DNA of 64,000 nt from Flexithrix dorotheae DSM 6795. GTDB lineage: Bacteria; Bacteroidota; Bacteroidia; Cytophagales; Flammeovirgaceae. The stretch covers positions 62,427 to 126,426 of the forward strand of contig NZ_KB903432.1 in assembly GCF_000379765.1 (NCBI RefSeq), given 5' to 3'. Every line of letters begins with the position of its first letter. Position 1 is the first letter of the stretch. Below, piece after piece: positions 1-8,611 of this stretch. The position numbers were made by a program, and so were the translations under genes. Under the pieces are notes generated by a model. That model did no database searches and was not told the origin of the DNA. It saw only the letters and a program-made list of their open reading frames with translations.

Positions 1-56
1 AGGTGCTTAGCTTTTTCTGATAGAAAATGTCTAAGGAAAGGTTATAAGTAACCTTG

Positions 57-122
57 TTTATTCAAAAATCTACAGGTGCAGTTTTGCTGCACCTGTTTCT
101 AAAAAATTTATTCAAAAATCTA
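57..122. repeat. 16-bp direct repeat flanking a hairpin
   Basis: TTTATTCAAAAATCTA occurs at 57-72 and again at 107-122, exactly 50 bp apart. The hairpin at 73-95 lies between the copies. The second copy is 14 bases upstream of the first gene's ATG. The function is unknown. It could be a local duplication or a regulatory site. Confidence 0.6.
73..100 (+). terminator. Hairpin terminator of an upstream gene
   Basis: CAGGTGCAG (73-81), a 5-base loop, then the perfect complement CTGCACCTG (87-95), followed by TTTCT. It probably ends transcription of a gene left of the window. The first 57 bases hold no recognisable gene, only a small AAGGTTA/TAACCTT inverted repeat at 38-55. Confidence 0.6.
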
Positions 123-135
123 AAATAAAAACACC

Positions 136-501
136 ATGAATAATCAGTCATTATTCCTAAGAATCATATTGCTTATTTTTATCATCGGTATCTCATATGC
201 CTGTAAATATGATGAAGTAGTAGAACCCGATACACCAGCTCTGGAGCCGGATGCCTGTGCGGAAATTGCCTTTTCTACGGACATCAAAACCATTATTGAA
301 ACCAGTTGTGCCCGATCGAACTGCCATGTAGCGGGTACCGGCTTACCCGACTTTACCAAGGATAGTAATATAAAGGCAAAAGCCAGTAGAATAAAGGCTC
401 GGACCGGTGCGAAGACCATGCCTCCTGCGGGACCACTTTCGCAAAGTGCCATCAATAAAATTGCCTGCTGGGTAGAAAATGGTGGTTCTGTAGATAATTA
501 A
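136..501 (+). CDS. Cytochrome c-like lipoprotein (CX4CH type)
   Basis: This 121-residue protein has a hydrophobic N-terminus ending in a lipobox (SYA-C23), so it should be a lipid-anchored envelope protein. The remainder resembles a small monohaem cytochrome c domain. It has Cys58, Cys63 and His64, and a downstream Met95-Pro-Pro that fits the usual Met axial ligand. The cysteines are separated by four residues (CARSNCH) instead of the standard two. Spacings of this kind occur in some cytochrome c-like domains of Bacteroidota and Planctomycetes, but haem attachment is not certain. It heads a run of four rightward genes with an OB-fold protein, YceI and a beta-barrel protein. The inferred role is periplasmic electron transfer or redox sensing. 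The fold assignment rests on the motifs only. Confidence 0.72.
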   Translation: MNNQSLFLRIILLIFIIGISYACKYDEVVEPDTPALEPDACAEIAFSTDIKTIIETSCARSNCHVAGTGLPDFTKDSNIKAKASRIKARTGAKTMPPAGPLSQSAINKIACWVENGGSVDN

Positions 502-553
502 GATTTTCAATTCAATCCCAACCATTATTTATTTTCACCCAAACCATTTCGCC

Positions 554-985
554 ATGAAAAATTTTCTAAAAAAATACTGGATCATTCCGGTGCTGCTCAT
601 CATTACCCTGATTGGTTTTTCAGCCTATATGTATAACAAACCCAGGAAAAATATCATTAATGCCGGGGTGAAATACAAGGTAAGTTCAAAAAAGCTTTTT
701 GCCGATTTTGAATCGAATGAGAACCAGGCCAATAAGCGATACCTGAACCAGGTGATTGAAGTAGCCGGGAATGTAAAAGAGGTCAGTAAAAACCCACAAG
801 GAGACTTTATTGTGGTGCTGGACTCGGATGGAGGGTTTGGAACCGTACGGGGTACTTTAATTAAAAATCAGAAAATTGTTATTGAAGAAATATTGCCTGG
901 AGATGCCATTACCCTAAAAGGTATTTGTACAGGAATGCTTCTGGATATCATTTTGGTAGACTGCTATGTAATGGAGAAAGTTTGA
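554..985 (+). CDS. Membrane-anchored OB-fold protein (tRNA_anti-like)
   Basis: The protein has 143 residues. One N-terminal membrane segment (about residues 9-27, after KNFLKKYW) is followed by a roughly 100-residue soluble domain. The pattern of that domain (YLNQVIEVAGNVKEV, a D/G turn, then ITLKGICTG) matches the OB-fold of the tRNA_anti-like family (PF12869) found in Bacteroidota envelope proteins. Nothing indicates real tRNA binding. It sits 52 bases after the cytochrome-like lipoprotein and 65 bases before yceI. Proteins of this family recur beside YceI and c-type cytochromes, which suggests a shared envelope function. Exact role unknown. Confidence 0.65.
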   Translation: MKNFLKKYWIIPVLLIITLIGFSAYMYNKPRKNIINAGVKYKVSSKKLFADFESNENQANKRYLNQVIEVAGNVKEVSKNPQGDFIVVLDSDGGFGTVRGTLIKNQKIVIEEILPGDAITLKGICTGMLLDIILVDCYVMEKV

Positions 986-1050
986 AAAAATGATAGAATA
1001 ACAACTCACACATTAAAATTAATTCATCCATTAACCAATCTCATTTTCTC

Positions 1051-1611
1051 ATGAAAATTTTAAAAATTTCGGGGGTTTTGGCCCTATTAATTGGTTTAGC
1101 ATCAACAAGCTTTGCCCAAAAATTTATCACAAAAAACGGACATACTTCTTTTTATTCAGAGGCACCTATGGAAAATATTGAGGCGCACAACAAAGAAGTG
1201 CTCAGTATCATAGATTTTGACAGCCATGAAATTGTCACCACTATGCTAATGAATGGATTCCAATTTAAAAAATCCTTAATGCAGGAGCACTTTAATGAAA
1301 AATATGTAGAATCTGATCAGTATCCCAAAGCCACATTTAAGGGAAAGTTTACCCCAAATGATGCCATTGATTTGAACAAAGATGGCAACTATGAACTAGC
1401 GGTAACCGGAGACTTAACCATTCACGGAGTCACCAAACCCATTGAAACAAAGGCCACTATTGAAGTGAAAAACGGAGTGGTGATTGGAAAGACAAATTTC
1501 AATGTAAAAGTGAAAGATTTTGACATTACCATTCCAAAAGTAGTGGTTGAAAATATCGCTGAAACGGTTTTGGTGACTTCTGATTTCACTTATTCACCCT
1601 ACAATAATTAA
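1051..1611 (+). CDS. YceI family periplasmic protein
   Basis: The protein has 186 residues with a clear signal peptide (cleavage after SFAQ, about residue 23). The rest fits the YceI beta-barrel lipocalin-like fold. It has the N-terminal ITKNGHTSFYSEAP strand, then a region around SDQYPKATFKGKF, and near the C-terminus GDLTIHGVTKPIE, which is the family's most recognisable signature. YceI proteins bind isoprenoid or other amphiphilic ligands and are linked to stress and respiratory quinone functions. It is the third gene of the 136-2556 cluster, 48 bases upstream of the DUF5777 barrel gene, and probably cotranscribed. Confidence 0.88.
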   Translation: MKILKISGVLALLIGLASTSFAQKFITKNGHTSFYSEAPMENIEAHNKEVLSIIDFDSHEIVTTMLMNGFQFKKSLMQEHFNEKYVESDQYPKATFKGKFTPNDAIDLNKDGNYELAVTGDLTIHGVTKPIETKATIEVKNGVVIGKTNFNVKVKDFDITIPKVVVENIAETVLVTSDFTYSPYNN

Positions 1612-1659
1612 GTACCCATGGTTCCAGAAGTATTTTGAAACCACAAAAATGTTAACAAA

Positions 1660-2556
1660 ATGGAAAGGTATTATAAAAAACTATTTCTCCTTTATATTTT
1701 CCTGATGATGATGATTCTCAAGGGATTTGCCCAGGAAGACGATTTGATGAAAATTCTGGAAACTGAAGGAGATGAAAAAAATCAGGTAAATTTTGCCACG
1801 GCAACTTTTAAAGGTACCCGGCTAATTCAGGGGCATTCTGTGGAAACACTTAGAGGAAATGCATTTCAGTTGCTTATTTCCCACCGATTCGGTAGAATTA
1901 ATGGCGGGGCTTACGAATTTTTTGGTTTAGATCAATCCAATGTGAGAATAGGACTGGAATATGGTCTTTCAGATAGACTGAATGTGGGAATTGGGAGAAA
2001 TTCTTATGAAAAAACCTATGATGGCTTTCTGAAATACAAAATATTAAGGCAAAGTTCAGGAGCCGCAAACCGACCTGTTTCCATGGTACTTTTTAGCAGT
2101 GTGGCCCTGAATACCTTAAAAAATGAAGACATTGATCCGGAAAGAGAAATTCCTTTTTCATCCAGACTTGCTTATACCGGGCAATTGTTGATTGCCCGAA
2201 AATTCAGTCCTGGTTTTTCGCTTCAAATCATGCCAACAATTGTGCATAGAAATGAAGTAACCGAAAGTGAAGGTTATAATGATTTGTATGCCCTGGGATT
2301 TGGAGGAAGAAAGAAAATTACCAAAAGCCTGGCGCTTAATGTAGAATATTATTACCGTATCAATGCTCCGGAAAATCCAGAATTACATAATTCCTTTTCT
2401 ATAGGATTCGATATTGAAACCGGTGGGCATGTTTTCCAATTGCATTTTACCAACTCCATTTCCATGGTGGAAAAAGGCTTCATCGGTGAAACCACCGGAG
2501 ATTGGGCCAATGGAGATATTCATTTTGGATTTAATATTTCCAGAACTTTTAACTAA
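1660..2556 (+). CDS. DUF5777 family outer-membrane beta-barrel protein
   Basis: The protein has 298 residues with a signal peptide (cleavage near GFAQ, residue 25). It is rich in alternating beta-strand patterns (RIGLEYGLSDRLNVGIG, ALNVEYYYRINAP, HFGFNISRTFN) and ends in a C-terminal aromatic-Asn strand. This matches the Bacteroidota DUF5777 barrels. The conserved opening TATFKGTRLIQGHSVE is visible at about residues 46-61. It is the last gene of the cytochrome/OB-fold/YceI cluster. The link with YceI and a cytochrome lipoprotein suggests a dedicated envelope redox or ligand module. No transported substrate can be named. Confidence 0.8.
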   Translation: MERYYKKLFLLYIFLMMMILKGFAQEDDLMKILETEGDEKNQVNFATATFKGTRLIQGHSVETLRGNAFQLLISHRFGRINGGAYEFFGLDQSNVRIGLEYGLSDRLNVGIGRNSYEKTYDGFLKYKILRQSSGAANRPVSMVLFSSVALNTLKNEDIDPEREIPFSSRLAYTGQLLIARKFSPGFSLQIMPTIVHRNEVTESEGYNDLYALGFGGRKKITKSLALNVEYYYRINAPENPELHNSFSIGFDIETGGHVFQLHFTNSISMVEKGFIGETTGDWANGDIHFGFNISRTFN

Positions 2557-2567
2557 CCAAAAACCAA

Positions 2568-2592
2568 TCCCTCTGCAAATGATGCAGAGGGA
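2568..2592 (+). terminator. Hairpin between DUF5777 gene and hemA-like gene
   Basis: TCCCTCTGCA (2568-2577), loop AATGA, then the perfect complement TGCAGAGGGA (2583-2592). No clean T-tract follows, so it may be an attenuator or mRNA-stability hairpin in the 5' leader of the hemA-like gene, not a simple terminator. Confidence 0.5.
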
Positions 2593-2621
2593 TAAAATTG
2601 TCAAAATTTCAAAAATTCACC

Positions 2622-3749
2622 ATGAATCGGTCATTAAAATTTTTATCCATTTCCCATCACTATACTACCTCCACAGAAAGGGCATTATTTCATCTTTCAG
2701 CTCAGGAAAAAATGGCATTACATGCAAGTATTCCCCTAATTTTCCCTGATGTGATTGGAATGCTGTTACTTTCTACCTGTAACAGAATGGAAATCTATTT
2801 TGAATCATCCACTACAAAAGCGGAGGATTTCATTCAATGGTTTTTAAAATTTAAAGAGATAGACAAAGGGGATGTAAATAAAAATATTTTTAAGTCAGCC
2901 AATGAGACAGAAAAAACCCTTCAGCATCTATTACTGGTTTCCAGCGGGCTGGATTCAGCTATAGTAGGTGATTTCCAGATTATTTCGCAAATTAAACAGG
3001 CTTATAAAGTGGCCATTAAAAATGGTTTGCAGGGGAAATTTCTAGAAAGATCCATGCAGGCCACTTTTAGACTGAACAAAAAAATTTCCAATGAAACCGC
3101 CTTTAGGGATGGTTCCCTTTCTACTGCTTATCAATCCCTGAAAAGTATTGAAGCCCATTTTGGCAAATCACAATTACTGAATAAAAAATTATTAATTATT
3201 GGCCTGGGAGATATTGGAAAAGCGGTAATTGAATATCTGGGAAAATTTCCATTTCAGGAAGTTTTTGTATGCAACAGGACCGTTTCCAAAGCTTATGAAA
3301 TTGCTCAAAACCATCAATTCCGGGTTTTGCCTTGGGAAGAAGTAGAAAGTAACAATGTAGCTATGTTTGATGCCATTATCACTGGAGTAAGTGAAAGGGC
3401 AGATTTATTACACAAACCAGTTTCCCAACCGAATGTAAATCCTGTTTGGGTGGATTTAGCCATGCCTGGAAATATAGCCAGTCACCTGACCGAAAAAAAT
3501 AACCAGAAAATTATCAATCTGGATCATTTAAAATCTGCAGCTTCAAAAACTGCTGAGGAAAGGAAGAAAGCTATTGGAGAAGTGAAAAAACTGATCGAAT
3601 TAGAACAAAAGAATTTCCTGGATTGGCATGAAAGCTACCTGCTGAGGCATAGAGAAGAGGAGAAAACCGGATTTGGCTTTCAATTAAAAGGCAATTTCTT
3701 ATTGTTTGAAAATAATGGAAAAATAAAAAATTCGGTTTGTTTAAATTAA
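2622..3749 (+). CDS. hemA: Glutamyl-tRNA reductase, short divergent form
   Basis: The protein reduces glutamyl-tRNA(Glu) to glutamate-1-semialdehyde, the first step of C5 haem biosynthesis. The opening LKFLSISHHYTTSTERALF and the catalytic motif LLLSTCNRMEIY (Cys53) identify the family. A Rossmann motif follows (LLIIGLGDIGKAVIEYLG). ATG 2622 is preferred over the in-frame TTG at 2598, because it gives the usual short lead before the first strand and the TTG lies directly after a hairpin. Two points are odd. The normally GExQI-like active-site segment reads GDFQIISQIKQAY. The protein is only 375 residues against the usual 400-430, so the C-terminal dimerisation domain is cut down. It is a functional but trimmed HemA or a specialised paralogue. 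No other haem gene lies nearby. Confidence 0.85.
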   Translation: MNRSLKFLSISHHYTTSTERALFHLSAQEKMALHASIPLIFPDVIGMLLLSTCNRMEIYFESSTTKAEDFIQWFLKFKEIDKGDVNKNIFKSANETEKTLQHLLLVSSGLDSAIVGDFQIISQIKQAYKVAIKNGLQGKFLERSMQATFRLNKKISNETAFRDGSLSTAYQSLKSIEAHFGKSQLLNKKLLIIGLGDIGKAVIEYLGKFPFQEVFVCNRTVSKAYEIAQNHQFRVLPWEEVESNNVAMFDAIITGVSERADLLHKPVSQPNVNPVWVDLAMPGNIASHLTEKNNQKIINLDHLKSAASKTAEERKKAIGEVKKLIELEQKNFLDWHESYLLRHREEEKTGFGFQLKGNFLLFENNGKIKNSVCLN

Positions 3750-3758
3750 AAACTAAAA

Positions 3759-3789
3759 AACTGCTTCCCTGAATTTCAGAGAAGCAGTT
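3759..3789 (+). terminator. Hairpin terminator after the hemA-like gene
   Basis: AACTGCTTC (3759-3767) pairs with GAAGCAGTT (3781-3789) around CCTGAATTTCAGA, ten bases after the stop codon. A second stem-loop, AAAAATCA (3805-3812) with TGATTTTT (3819-3826) and a T-run, lies just downstream and may back it up. Confidence 0.65.
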
Positions 3790-3804
3790 TCAAATATGAA
3801 AACG

Positions 3805-3828
3805 AAAAATCAGAACTGTGATTTTTTT
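3805..3828 (+). terminator. Second stem-loop with T-run after the hemA-like gene
   Basis: AAAAATCA / GAACTG / TGATTTTT followed by further T residues. This is a typical intrinsic terminator shape on the + strand. The palindrome may also slow antisense read-through from araA. Confidence 0.5.
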
Positions 3829-3920
3829 ACCTATGAATCCAAATATACATTGTTATTGATATAATTCATATCCTCATAAATAGGTATATTATGATGGAAT
3901 AAGGATGTTTCTATCCGATT

Positions 3921-5435
3921 TTATCCCATGAATCCATTGCTTAAATGGTAATATGCTTCATTCCACCTGATCTGGTTTTTAAAATCGCGAATATTGGTAT
4001 TTTTATCAATTACCAGAGTTTCTATGTCAAACATTTCAGCAAAATCTTCCAGGTATTCTGTGGTAAGCGATAAACTATAGCAGGTATGGTGAGCTCCCCC
4101 CGCCAAAATCCAGGCTTCAGCTGCTGTTTTTAGGTTAGGCATGGGATTCCATAAAGCTCTGGCTACGGGAAGTTTTGGTAAATCTTCTTTTACCTCTGTG
4201 GCCTCCACTTCATTAATCAACAACCTGAACCGATTGCCCATATCAATTATGGAAGCATTTAGGGCATTTCCTGCTGGTGCATTGAAAACTAACCTTACCG
4301 GGTCGGCCTTCCCTCCTATCGATAAGGGATGAATCTCACAATTTGGTTTTCCATCGGCAATGGACTCACAAATTTCCAACATGTGTGCTCCCAACACCTG
4401 CATTCCTCCCGGATTAAAATGATAGGTGTAATCCTCCATAAAAGAATTTCCACCTTTCAATCCGTTTCCCATCACTTTCATGGCCCGAACTAAAGCAGCG
4501 GTTTTCCAGTCCCCTTCTCCCCCAAATCCATAACCCTGAGCCATTAACCTTTGGGCGGCAATTCCCGGCAGTTGAGCCAGTCCATGAAGGTCTTCAAATG
4601 TATCGGTAAAACCTTTAAAGTTTCCTTCTTCCAAAAAAGCTTTTAAACCTAACTCTATTCTTGCAGCCTCTATAAGTGAATTTCTTTGCTCCCCTCCTTT
4701 CCTCAAATTGGCAGCCAATTGATAACTATCTTCATATTCAGCTATTAAGGTTTCTATTTCTAAATCTCCTATTTTATTCACATATTCAACCAAATCGCCA
4801 ATTCCATAGCCATTTACAGAAAATCCAAATTTAATTTCAGCAGCTACTTTATCTCCTTCGGTAACCGCCACCTGACGCATGTTGTCTCCAATCCTGGCAA
4901 ATTTGGCCCCCTGCCAGTCATATTTTGCGGCTGTCACTCTGGTCCACAAAGCTAATTGGGCAATTACTTCCATATTTTGCCAATGTCCTGCAATCACTTT
5001 TCGGTTGTTGCGCATTCTGGAATTGATAAATCCAAATTCCCTTCCCCCATGAGCCGACTGATTCAAATTCATAAAATCCATATCAATACTTTGCCAAGGA
5101 ATATCCTGATTAAACTGGGTATGTAAATGGCAAATCGGCTTTTGAAGAATATTTAGGCCGGAAATCCACATTTTTGCCGGGGAAAAAGTATGCATCCAGG
5201 CCACTATGCCTATACAGTTTTCAGTATTATTGGCCTCCTGGCAAAGCTTATAAATGGAATCCGGAGAAGTCATTACTGGTTTAAAAACCAGCCTAACCGG
5301 TAATTTCCCTGAACCCGAAATTTCTTCCACTATGGTTTTGGAATGTTCTGCTACCTGCTTTAAAGTTTCTTCTCCGTACAAGTGCTGACTTCCCGTTACA
5401 AACCAGACTTCATATTGTTTTAAATCCTGTAACAT
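3921..5435 (-). CDS. araA: L-arabinose isomerase
   Basis: This 504-residue cytoplasmic enzyme interconverts L-arabinose and L-ribulose. The length is normal for the family (about 500). The start [16 protein letters not shown] is diagnostic. Other family stretches are [46 protein letters not shown] and [19 protein letters not shown]. The last contains the active-site Glu region, and HLLEI-like and [12 protein letters not shown] segments follow. It is the third gene of a leftward araB-araD-araA operon, 36 bases after araD. No transporter or arabinosidase gene lies in the immediate neighbourhood. Confidence 0.97.
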   Translation of the reverse strand: MLQDLKQYEVWFVTGSQHLYGEETLKQVAEHSKTIVEEISGSGKLPVRLVFKPVMTSPDSIYKLCQEANNTENCIGIVAWMHTFSPAKMWISGLNILQKPICHLHTQFNQDIPWQSIDMDFMNLNQSAHGGREFGFINSRMRNNRKVIAGHWQNMEVIAQLALWTRVTAAKYDWQGAKFARIGDNMRQVAVTEGDKVAAEIKFGFSVNGYGIGDLVEYVNKIGDLEIETLIAEYEDSYQLAANLRKGGEQRNSLIEAARIELGLKAFLEEGNFKGFTDTFEDLHGLAQLPGIAAQRLMAQGYGFGGEGDWKTAALVRAMKVMGNGLKGGNSFMEDYTYHFNPGGMQVLGAHMLEICESIADGKPNCEIHPLSIGGKADPVRLVFNAPAGNALNASIIDMGNRFRLLINEVEATEVKEDLPKLPVARALWNPMPNLKTAAEAWILAGGAHHTCYSLSLTTEYLEDFAEMFDIETLVIDKNTNIRDFKNQIRWNEAYYHLSNGFMG

Positions 5436-5471
5436 TTTTAGTTATAATTCTTTAAATTTTTTAAAAGTTTT

Positions 5472-6173
5472 TTATGATTGTCCGTAATAAGCATTTTTCC
5501 CATGTTTCCGCTCATAATGCTTGTTGATAAGGGAATCCGGGAGCCTTGGCAGGTCTTTATTAATGCTTTCTGAATACATGGCCATTCGAGCCAACTCTTC
5601 TAAAACTGCACTATTATAAACTGCCTTTTCAGGTGTTTTTCCCCAGGTAAATGGCGCATGATTTGAAACCAAAACCATTTCCACTTCTTCATAAGAAAGC
5701 TTCTTTTCCTTAAAGGCCTTCATAATCTGAAAACCAGTCTGATATTCGTAATCCCCTTTTATCATCTCATCGTCCATTACCGGAGCGCATGGAATATCCT
5801 GTGTAAGATGATCGGCATGCGTAGTGCCATAAATGGGAATGTCCCGCTGTGCCTGTGCCCAAGCAGTAGCATGGGTACTGTGCGTGTGAACAATTCCACC
5901 AATATTTTCCCAATGCTTATATAAAAAGGCATGCGTTTTTGTATCGGAGGATGGCCTCATGGTTCCTTCTACAATATTGTTATCGAAGTCAACAATCACA
6001 ATATCTTCTGGCTGAAGGGATTCGTAAGCCACACCGCTTGGTTTGATGGCAAAAACTTCATTTTCCCGATCAACCGCACTGGCATTCCCAAAGGTAAATA
6101 ATACCAAACCCAGTTTGGGCAGTTGCATATTACAATCGTAGGCAATCTGTTTTAATTCCTGATATTTACTCAT
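5472..6173 (-). CDS. araD: L-ribulose-5-phosphate 4-epimerase
   Basis: This 233-residue class II aldolase-fold enzyme converts L-ribulose 5-phosphate to D-xylulose 5-phosphate, feeding the pentose phosphate pathway. Family features include FGNASAVDRENEVFAIKPSGV near residues 29-49 and the zinc ligand cluster THSTHATAWAQ. The IPIYGTTHADH segment and the late SNHAPFTWGKTPEKAVYNS segment also match. The length matches the E. coli enzyme (231). It lies 46 bases downstream of araB and 36 bases upstream of araA in the same operon. Confidence 0.96.
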   Translation of the reverse strand: MSKYQELKQIAYDCNMQLPKLGLVLFTFGNASAVDRENEVFAIKPSGVAYESLQPEDIVIVDFDNNIVEGTMRPSSDTKTHAFLYKHWENIGGIVHTHSTHATAWAQAQRDIPIYGTTHADHLTQDIPCAPVMDDEMIKGDYEYQTGFQIMKAFKEKKLSYEEVEMVLVSNHAPFTWGKTPEKAVYNSAVLEELARMAMYSESINKDLPRLPDSLINKHYERKHGKNAYYGQS

Positions 6174-6219
6174 TTTTATTTTTATAGTAAACCACTATCG
6201 GTTTGTATTGAGAATTAAT

Positions 6220-7893
6220 TTATGCTTTTGTATTTCCTTCAATAAATTTCCCCAGTTTTTGGTATTCCTTATATAAGGCAGCATATTTCGGAACATTAGC
6301 CGGGATAGGTTCATAAACCGCATCAAAACCACTTCCCATAGCCTTTTGAGCCTCTCCCACAGTTGCATGTATTCCCGAAGCAACAGCTGCAAACATGGCA
6401 GATCCTAAAGCACAGGTTTGCTCAGATGTGGCAACTTTTATCGGCATATTTAACACATCTGCCAGTACCTGCATGCCATATTTGGACTTTTTGGCTACAC
6501 CGCCCAGCGCGATTACTTGTTTGATTGGTACCCCTTCTTCCAGGAATCTCTCTACAATGGCTTTTGAGCCAAAGGCTGTAGCTTCTACCAAAGCCTTAAA
6601 AATTCCGGGTGCATCACTGCCCAGATTTAAACCCATGATGGCTCCTTTTAAAAGCTGGTTGGCATCGGGAGTCCTTCTGCCATTCATCCAGTCTACTGCG
6701 ACAATTTGTGAATCTTCGATGGCAATTTTAGATGCTTCTTCACTCAATTTGGGAATAAGTTGTCCTGCAGCCTCCTTAAGTAGTTTTTCTTTGGTTTCCT
6801 CATCAATTAAGCTGCTCTCATTTATTACGGAAAGAGGGTAACTAATCAGTTTTTTAAACCAGGCATAAATATCCCCGTAAGCCGATTGACCAGCCTCCAG
6901 ACCCAGCATTCCCGGCACTACTGAACCATCTACTTGTCCGCAAATTCCTTTTACCAGTTTATCGCTCATTTCCTCCATAGGAGCAATTAAAATATCACAG
7001 GTAGAAGTCCCTATTACTTTACTCAAGGTATATGACGCTATCTCCCCTCCTACTGCTCCAAAATGGGCATCATAAGCTCCAACTGCCACCACAACCTCTT
7101 CTGACAATCCCAGTAATTCCGCCCACTCTTTTGTCAGATTTCCTGCTGGCACATCACTGGTATAGGTTTCAGAAAAAAGATTTTCCCTTATCCCTCCCAG
7201 CAATGGATCAATTTTCTTAAAGAATTCATCTGGAGGAAGTCCGTCAAAGGATTCATGCCACATGGCTTTATGCCCTGCTGCACACCTACTCCTTTTCATG
7301 CTTTTCGGATTGGTATTTCCTGTGAGTACAGCCGGAATCCAGTCACAATGCTCCACCCAGGATTTTGCCGATTTCCTTACCGATTCATCTTCCCTGATTA
7401 CATGCAGAATTTTGGCCCAATACCATTCTGAAGAATAAATTCCTCCTTCAAATTTGGTATAATCTTCTCCTCCCCAGGTCCTTGCTACCTGATTTATTTC
7501 TCCAGCCTCCTTTGCAGCAGTATGGTCTTTCCACAGTACAAACATGGCATTTGGATTTTTTTCAAAACCATTGGTTAAGGCTAATGGCGTTCCTTTTTCG
7601 TTCACAGCTACTAGGGTCGAACCTGTTGTATCTATTGCAATCCCTTTTATGGCCTTTTTAACTTCCTCTGAGACACCTTCAAGGCAATTCTGTATAGTTT
7701 CCTTCAGACCATCCAGATAATCCTGAGGATGCTGTCTAAATTGGTTTTTCGAAGGATTACAATATAAGCCCTCTTTCCACTGTGGGTAATAAAATACTGA
7801 ATTTGCTTTTTCTTCTCCGTTTTGGGCATCTACAATTATTGATCTGACCGAATCTGTGCCGTAGTCCACCCCAATTACATAAGCTTTTTGCAT
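6220..7893 (-). CDS. araB: Ribulokinase
   Basis: This 557-residue FGGY-family kinase phosphorylates L-ribulose with ATP. The N-terminal phosphate-1 motif (VIGVDYGTDSVRSIIVDA, residues 5-22), the DHTAAKEA substrate region and the C-terminal nucleotide-binding segment ALGGVAKKSKYGMQVLADVLN are all present. The length is in the family range (550-570). It is the first gene of araBDA. The upstream region carries a -7 like element and a perfect inverted repeat (see the regulatory entry), but no ara regulator gene is nearby, so control must come from elsewhere. Confidence 0.96.
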   Translation of the reverse strand: MQKAYVIGVDYGTDSVRSIIVDAQNGEEKANSVFYYPQWKEGLYCNPSKNQFRQHPQDYLDGLKETIQNCLEGVSEEVKKAIKGIAIDTTGSTLVAVNEKGTPLALTNGFEKNPNAMFVLWKDHTAAKEAGEINQVARTWGGEDYTKFEGGIYSSEWYWAKILHVIREDESVRKSAKSWVEHCDWIPAVLTGNTNPKSMKRSRCAAGHKAMWHESFDGLPPDEFFKKIDPLLGGIRENLFSETYTSDVPAGNLTKEWAELLGLSEEVVVAVGAYDAHFGAVGGEIASYTLSKVIGTSTCDILIAPMEEMSDKLVKGICGQVDGSVVPGMLGLEAGQSAYGDIYAWFKKLISYPLSVINESSLIDEETKEKLLKEAAGQLIPKLSEEASKIAIEDSQIVAVDWMNGRRTPDANQLLKGAIMGLNLGSDAPGIFKALVEATAFGSKAIVERFLEEGVPIKQVIALGGVAKKSKYGMQVLADVLNMPIKVATSEQTCALGSAMFAAVASGIHATVGEAQKAMGSGFDAVYEPIPANVPKYAALYKEYQKLGKFIEGNTKA

Positions 7894-7922
7894 TGGTGAT
7901 AAGGTATTATGATGAATAAATT

Positions 7923-7948
7923 CAAATATAAGTGTAAATTATACACTT
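7923..7948 (-). promoter_or_regulatory. araBDA promoter element with overlapping operator candidate
   Basis: Read on the minus strand, TATATTTG (7923-7930) matches the Bacteroidota -7 consensus TAnnTTTG. Directly upstream is a perfect inverted repeat, AAGTGTA-N5-TACACTT on the plus strand at 7930-7948. A protein bound there would block the promoter spacer, which suggests repression relieved by arabinose. The identity of the regulator is inference. AraR-type repressors are known to control ara genes in Bacteroidota. Confidence 0.6.
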
Positions 7949-8155
7949 TTAAAAATGAAAAGCAAATTTACTCAATCAATTTACGGCAAAAATGTGGGGA
8001 TTAATAAGATTTTTATAAATAGAAAAACTAAAAAGAAGAATAAAAAAAAACCAAACAGATCATCATATCCATTTGAGTTTAAACCCTTTTAAATTGAAAT
8101 TAAGCTTAACTAGTATGGGTTCAATTGACCCAAAATAATTAAACCATTCATATAT

Positions 8156-8593
8156 TTATAATTCATCAAGAATCTCAGAGATTTTTATTTTTACATCACC
8201 TTTGTGATTATCTTTAAATTCCTCAATCAGATTCGACAAAATGACAAACATATCTACCCCGTAGGCCTCAGAAGTCTGTTTTAGGAATTTATGTTTGCTT
8301 ACCGGAATAGCCACCATCAGTTTTTTCTCTTTTTTGGTCTTTTCATCCAACACAAAGAAATCATAAATGGATTTTCCTCTTGATTTTTTTCTTACCCTTT
8401 TCTCTGGCGTTTCCTCCTCTTGAGCCGGTTCAACAGCCTTTGTTACTTTAGGAGTTTCGGCCTTGTTCTCATTAATAGAAAGAATTTCGTCTTCACTATC
8501 GGGAAGACTGTCCAGTGAATCCAGTTCTGATAAACTATTTGCCAGGTCATCCATACTGCCGAAAGGCGATACATCACTTTTTTTCTTAGCCAT
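8156..8593 (-). CDS. Ribbon-helix-helix ParB-like partition protein
   Basis: The protein has 145 residues. The first ~80 are acidic, low-complexity and probably disordered, with a basic KRVRKKSRGK patch at about residues 66-75. The C-terminal ~55 residues read as one ribbon-helix-helix unit. A strand (KKLMVAIPV) is followed by a helix (SKHKFLKQTSEAYG), a turn (VDM) and a second helix (FVILSNLIEEFKDNH). Its position directly downstream of parA in the same orientation (163-bp gap) fits the small centromere-binding partner of type Ib partition systems. A candidate operator, TAGTGAT-N4-ATCACTA, lies at 8612-8629 just upstream. The RHH fold is a pattern reading. The partition role is inferred from context. 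Confidence 0.68.
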   Translation of the reverse strand: MAKKKSDVSPFGSMDDLANSLSELDSLDSLPDSEDEILSINENKAETPKVTKAVEPAQEEETPEKRVRKKSRGKSIYDFFVLDEKTKKEKKLMVAIPVSKHKFLKQTSEAYGVDMFVILSNLIEEFKDNHKGDVKIKISEILDEL

Positions 8594-8611
8594 AATCTGA
8601 AGGGTTTATTA

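Noticed and set aside
144-455. Minus-strand 103-residue frame inside the cytochrome-like gene
   Set aside because: It is fully antisense to a gene with a clear lipobox and haem-type motif, and its sequence matches no family.
2414-2749. Plus-strand frame spanning the end of the DUF5777 gene and the hemA start
   Set aside because: It overlaps two well-supported genes in another frame and has no recognisable domain.
8101-8130. GGGTTCAATTGACCC as terminator of the RHH gene
   Set aside because: The arms are only five bases when aligned strictly, and no T-run follows on the minus strand.
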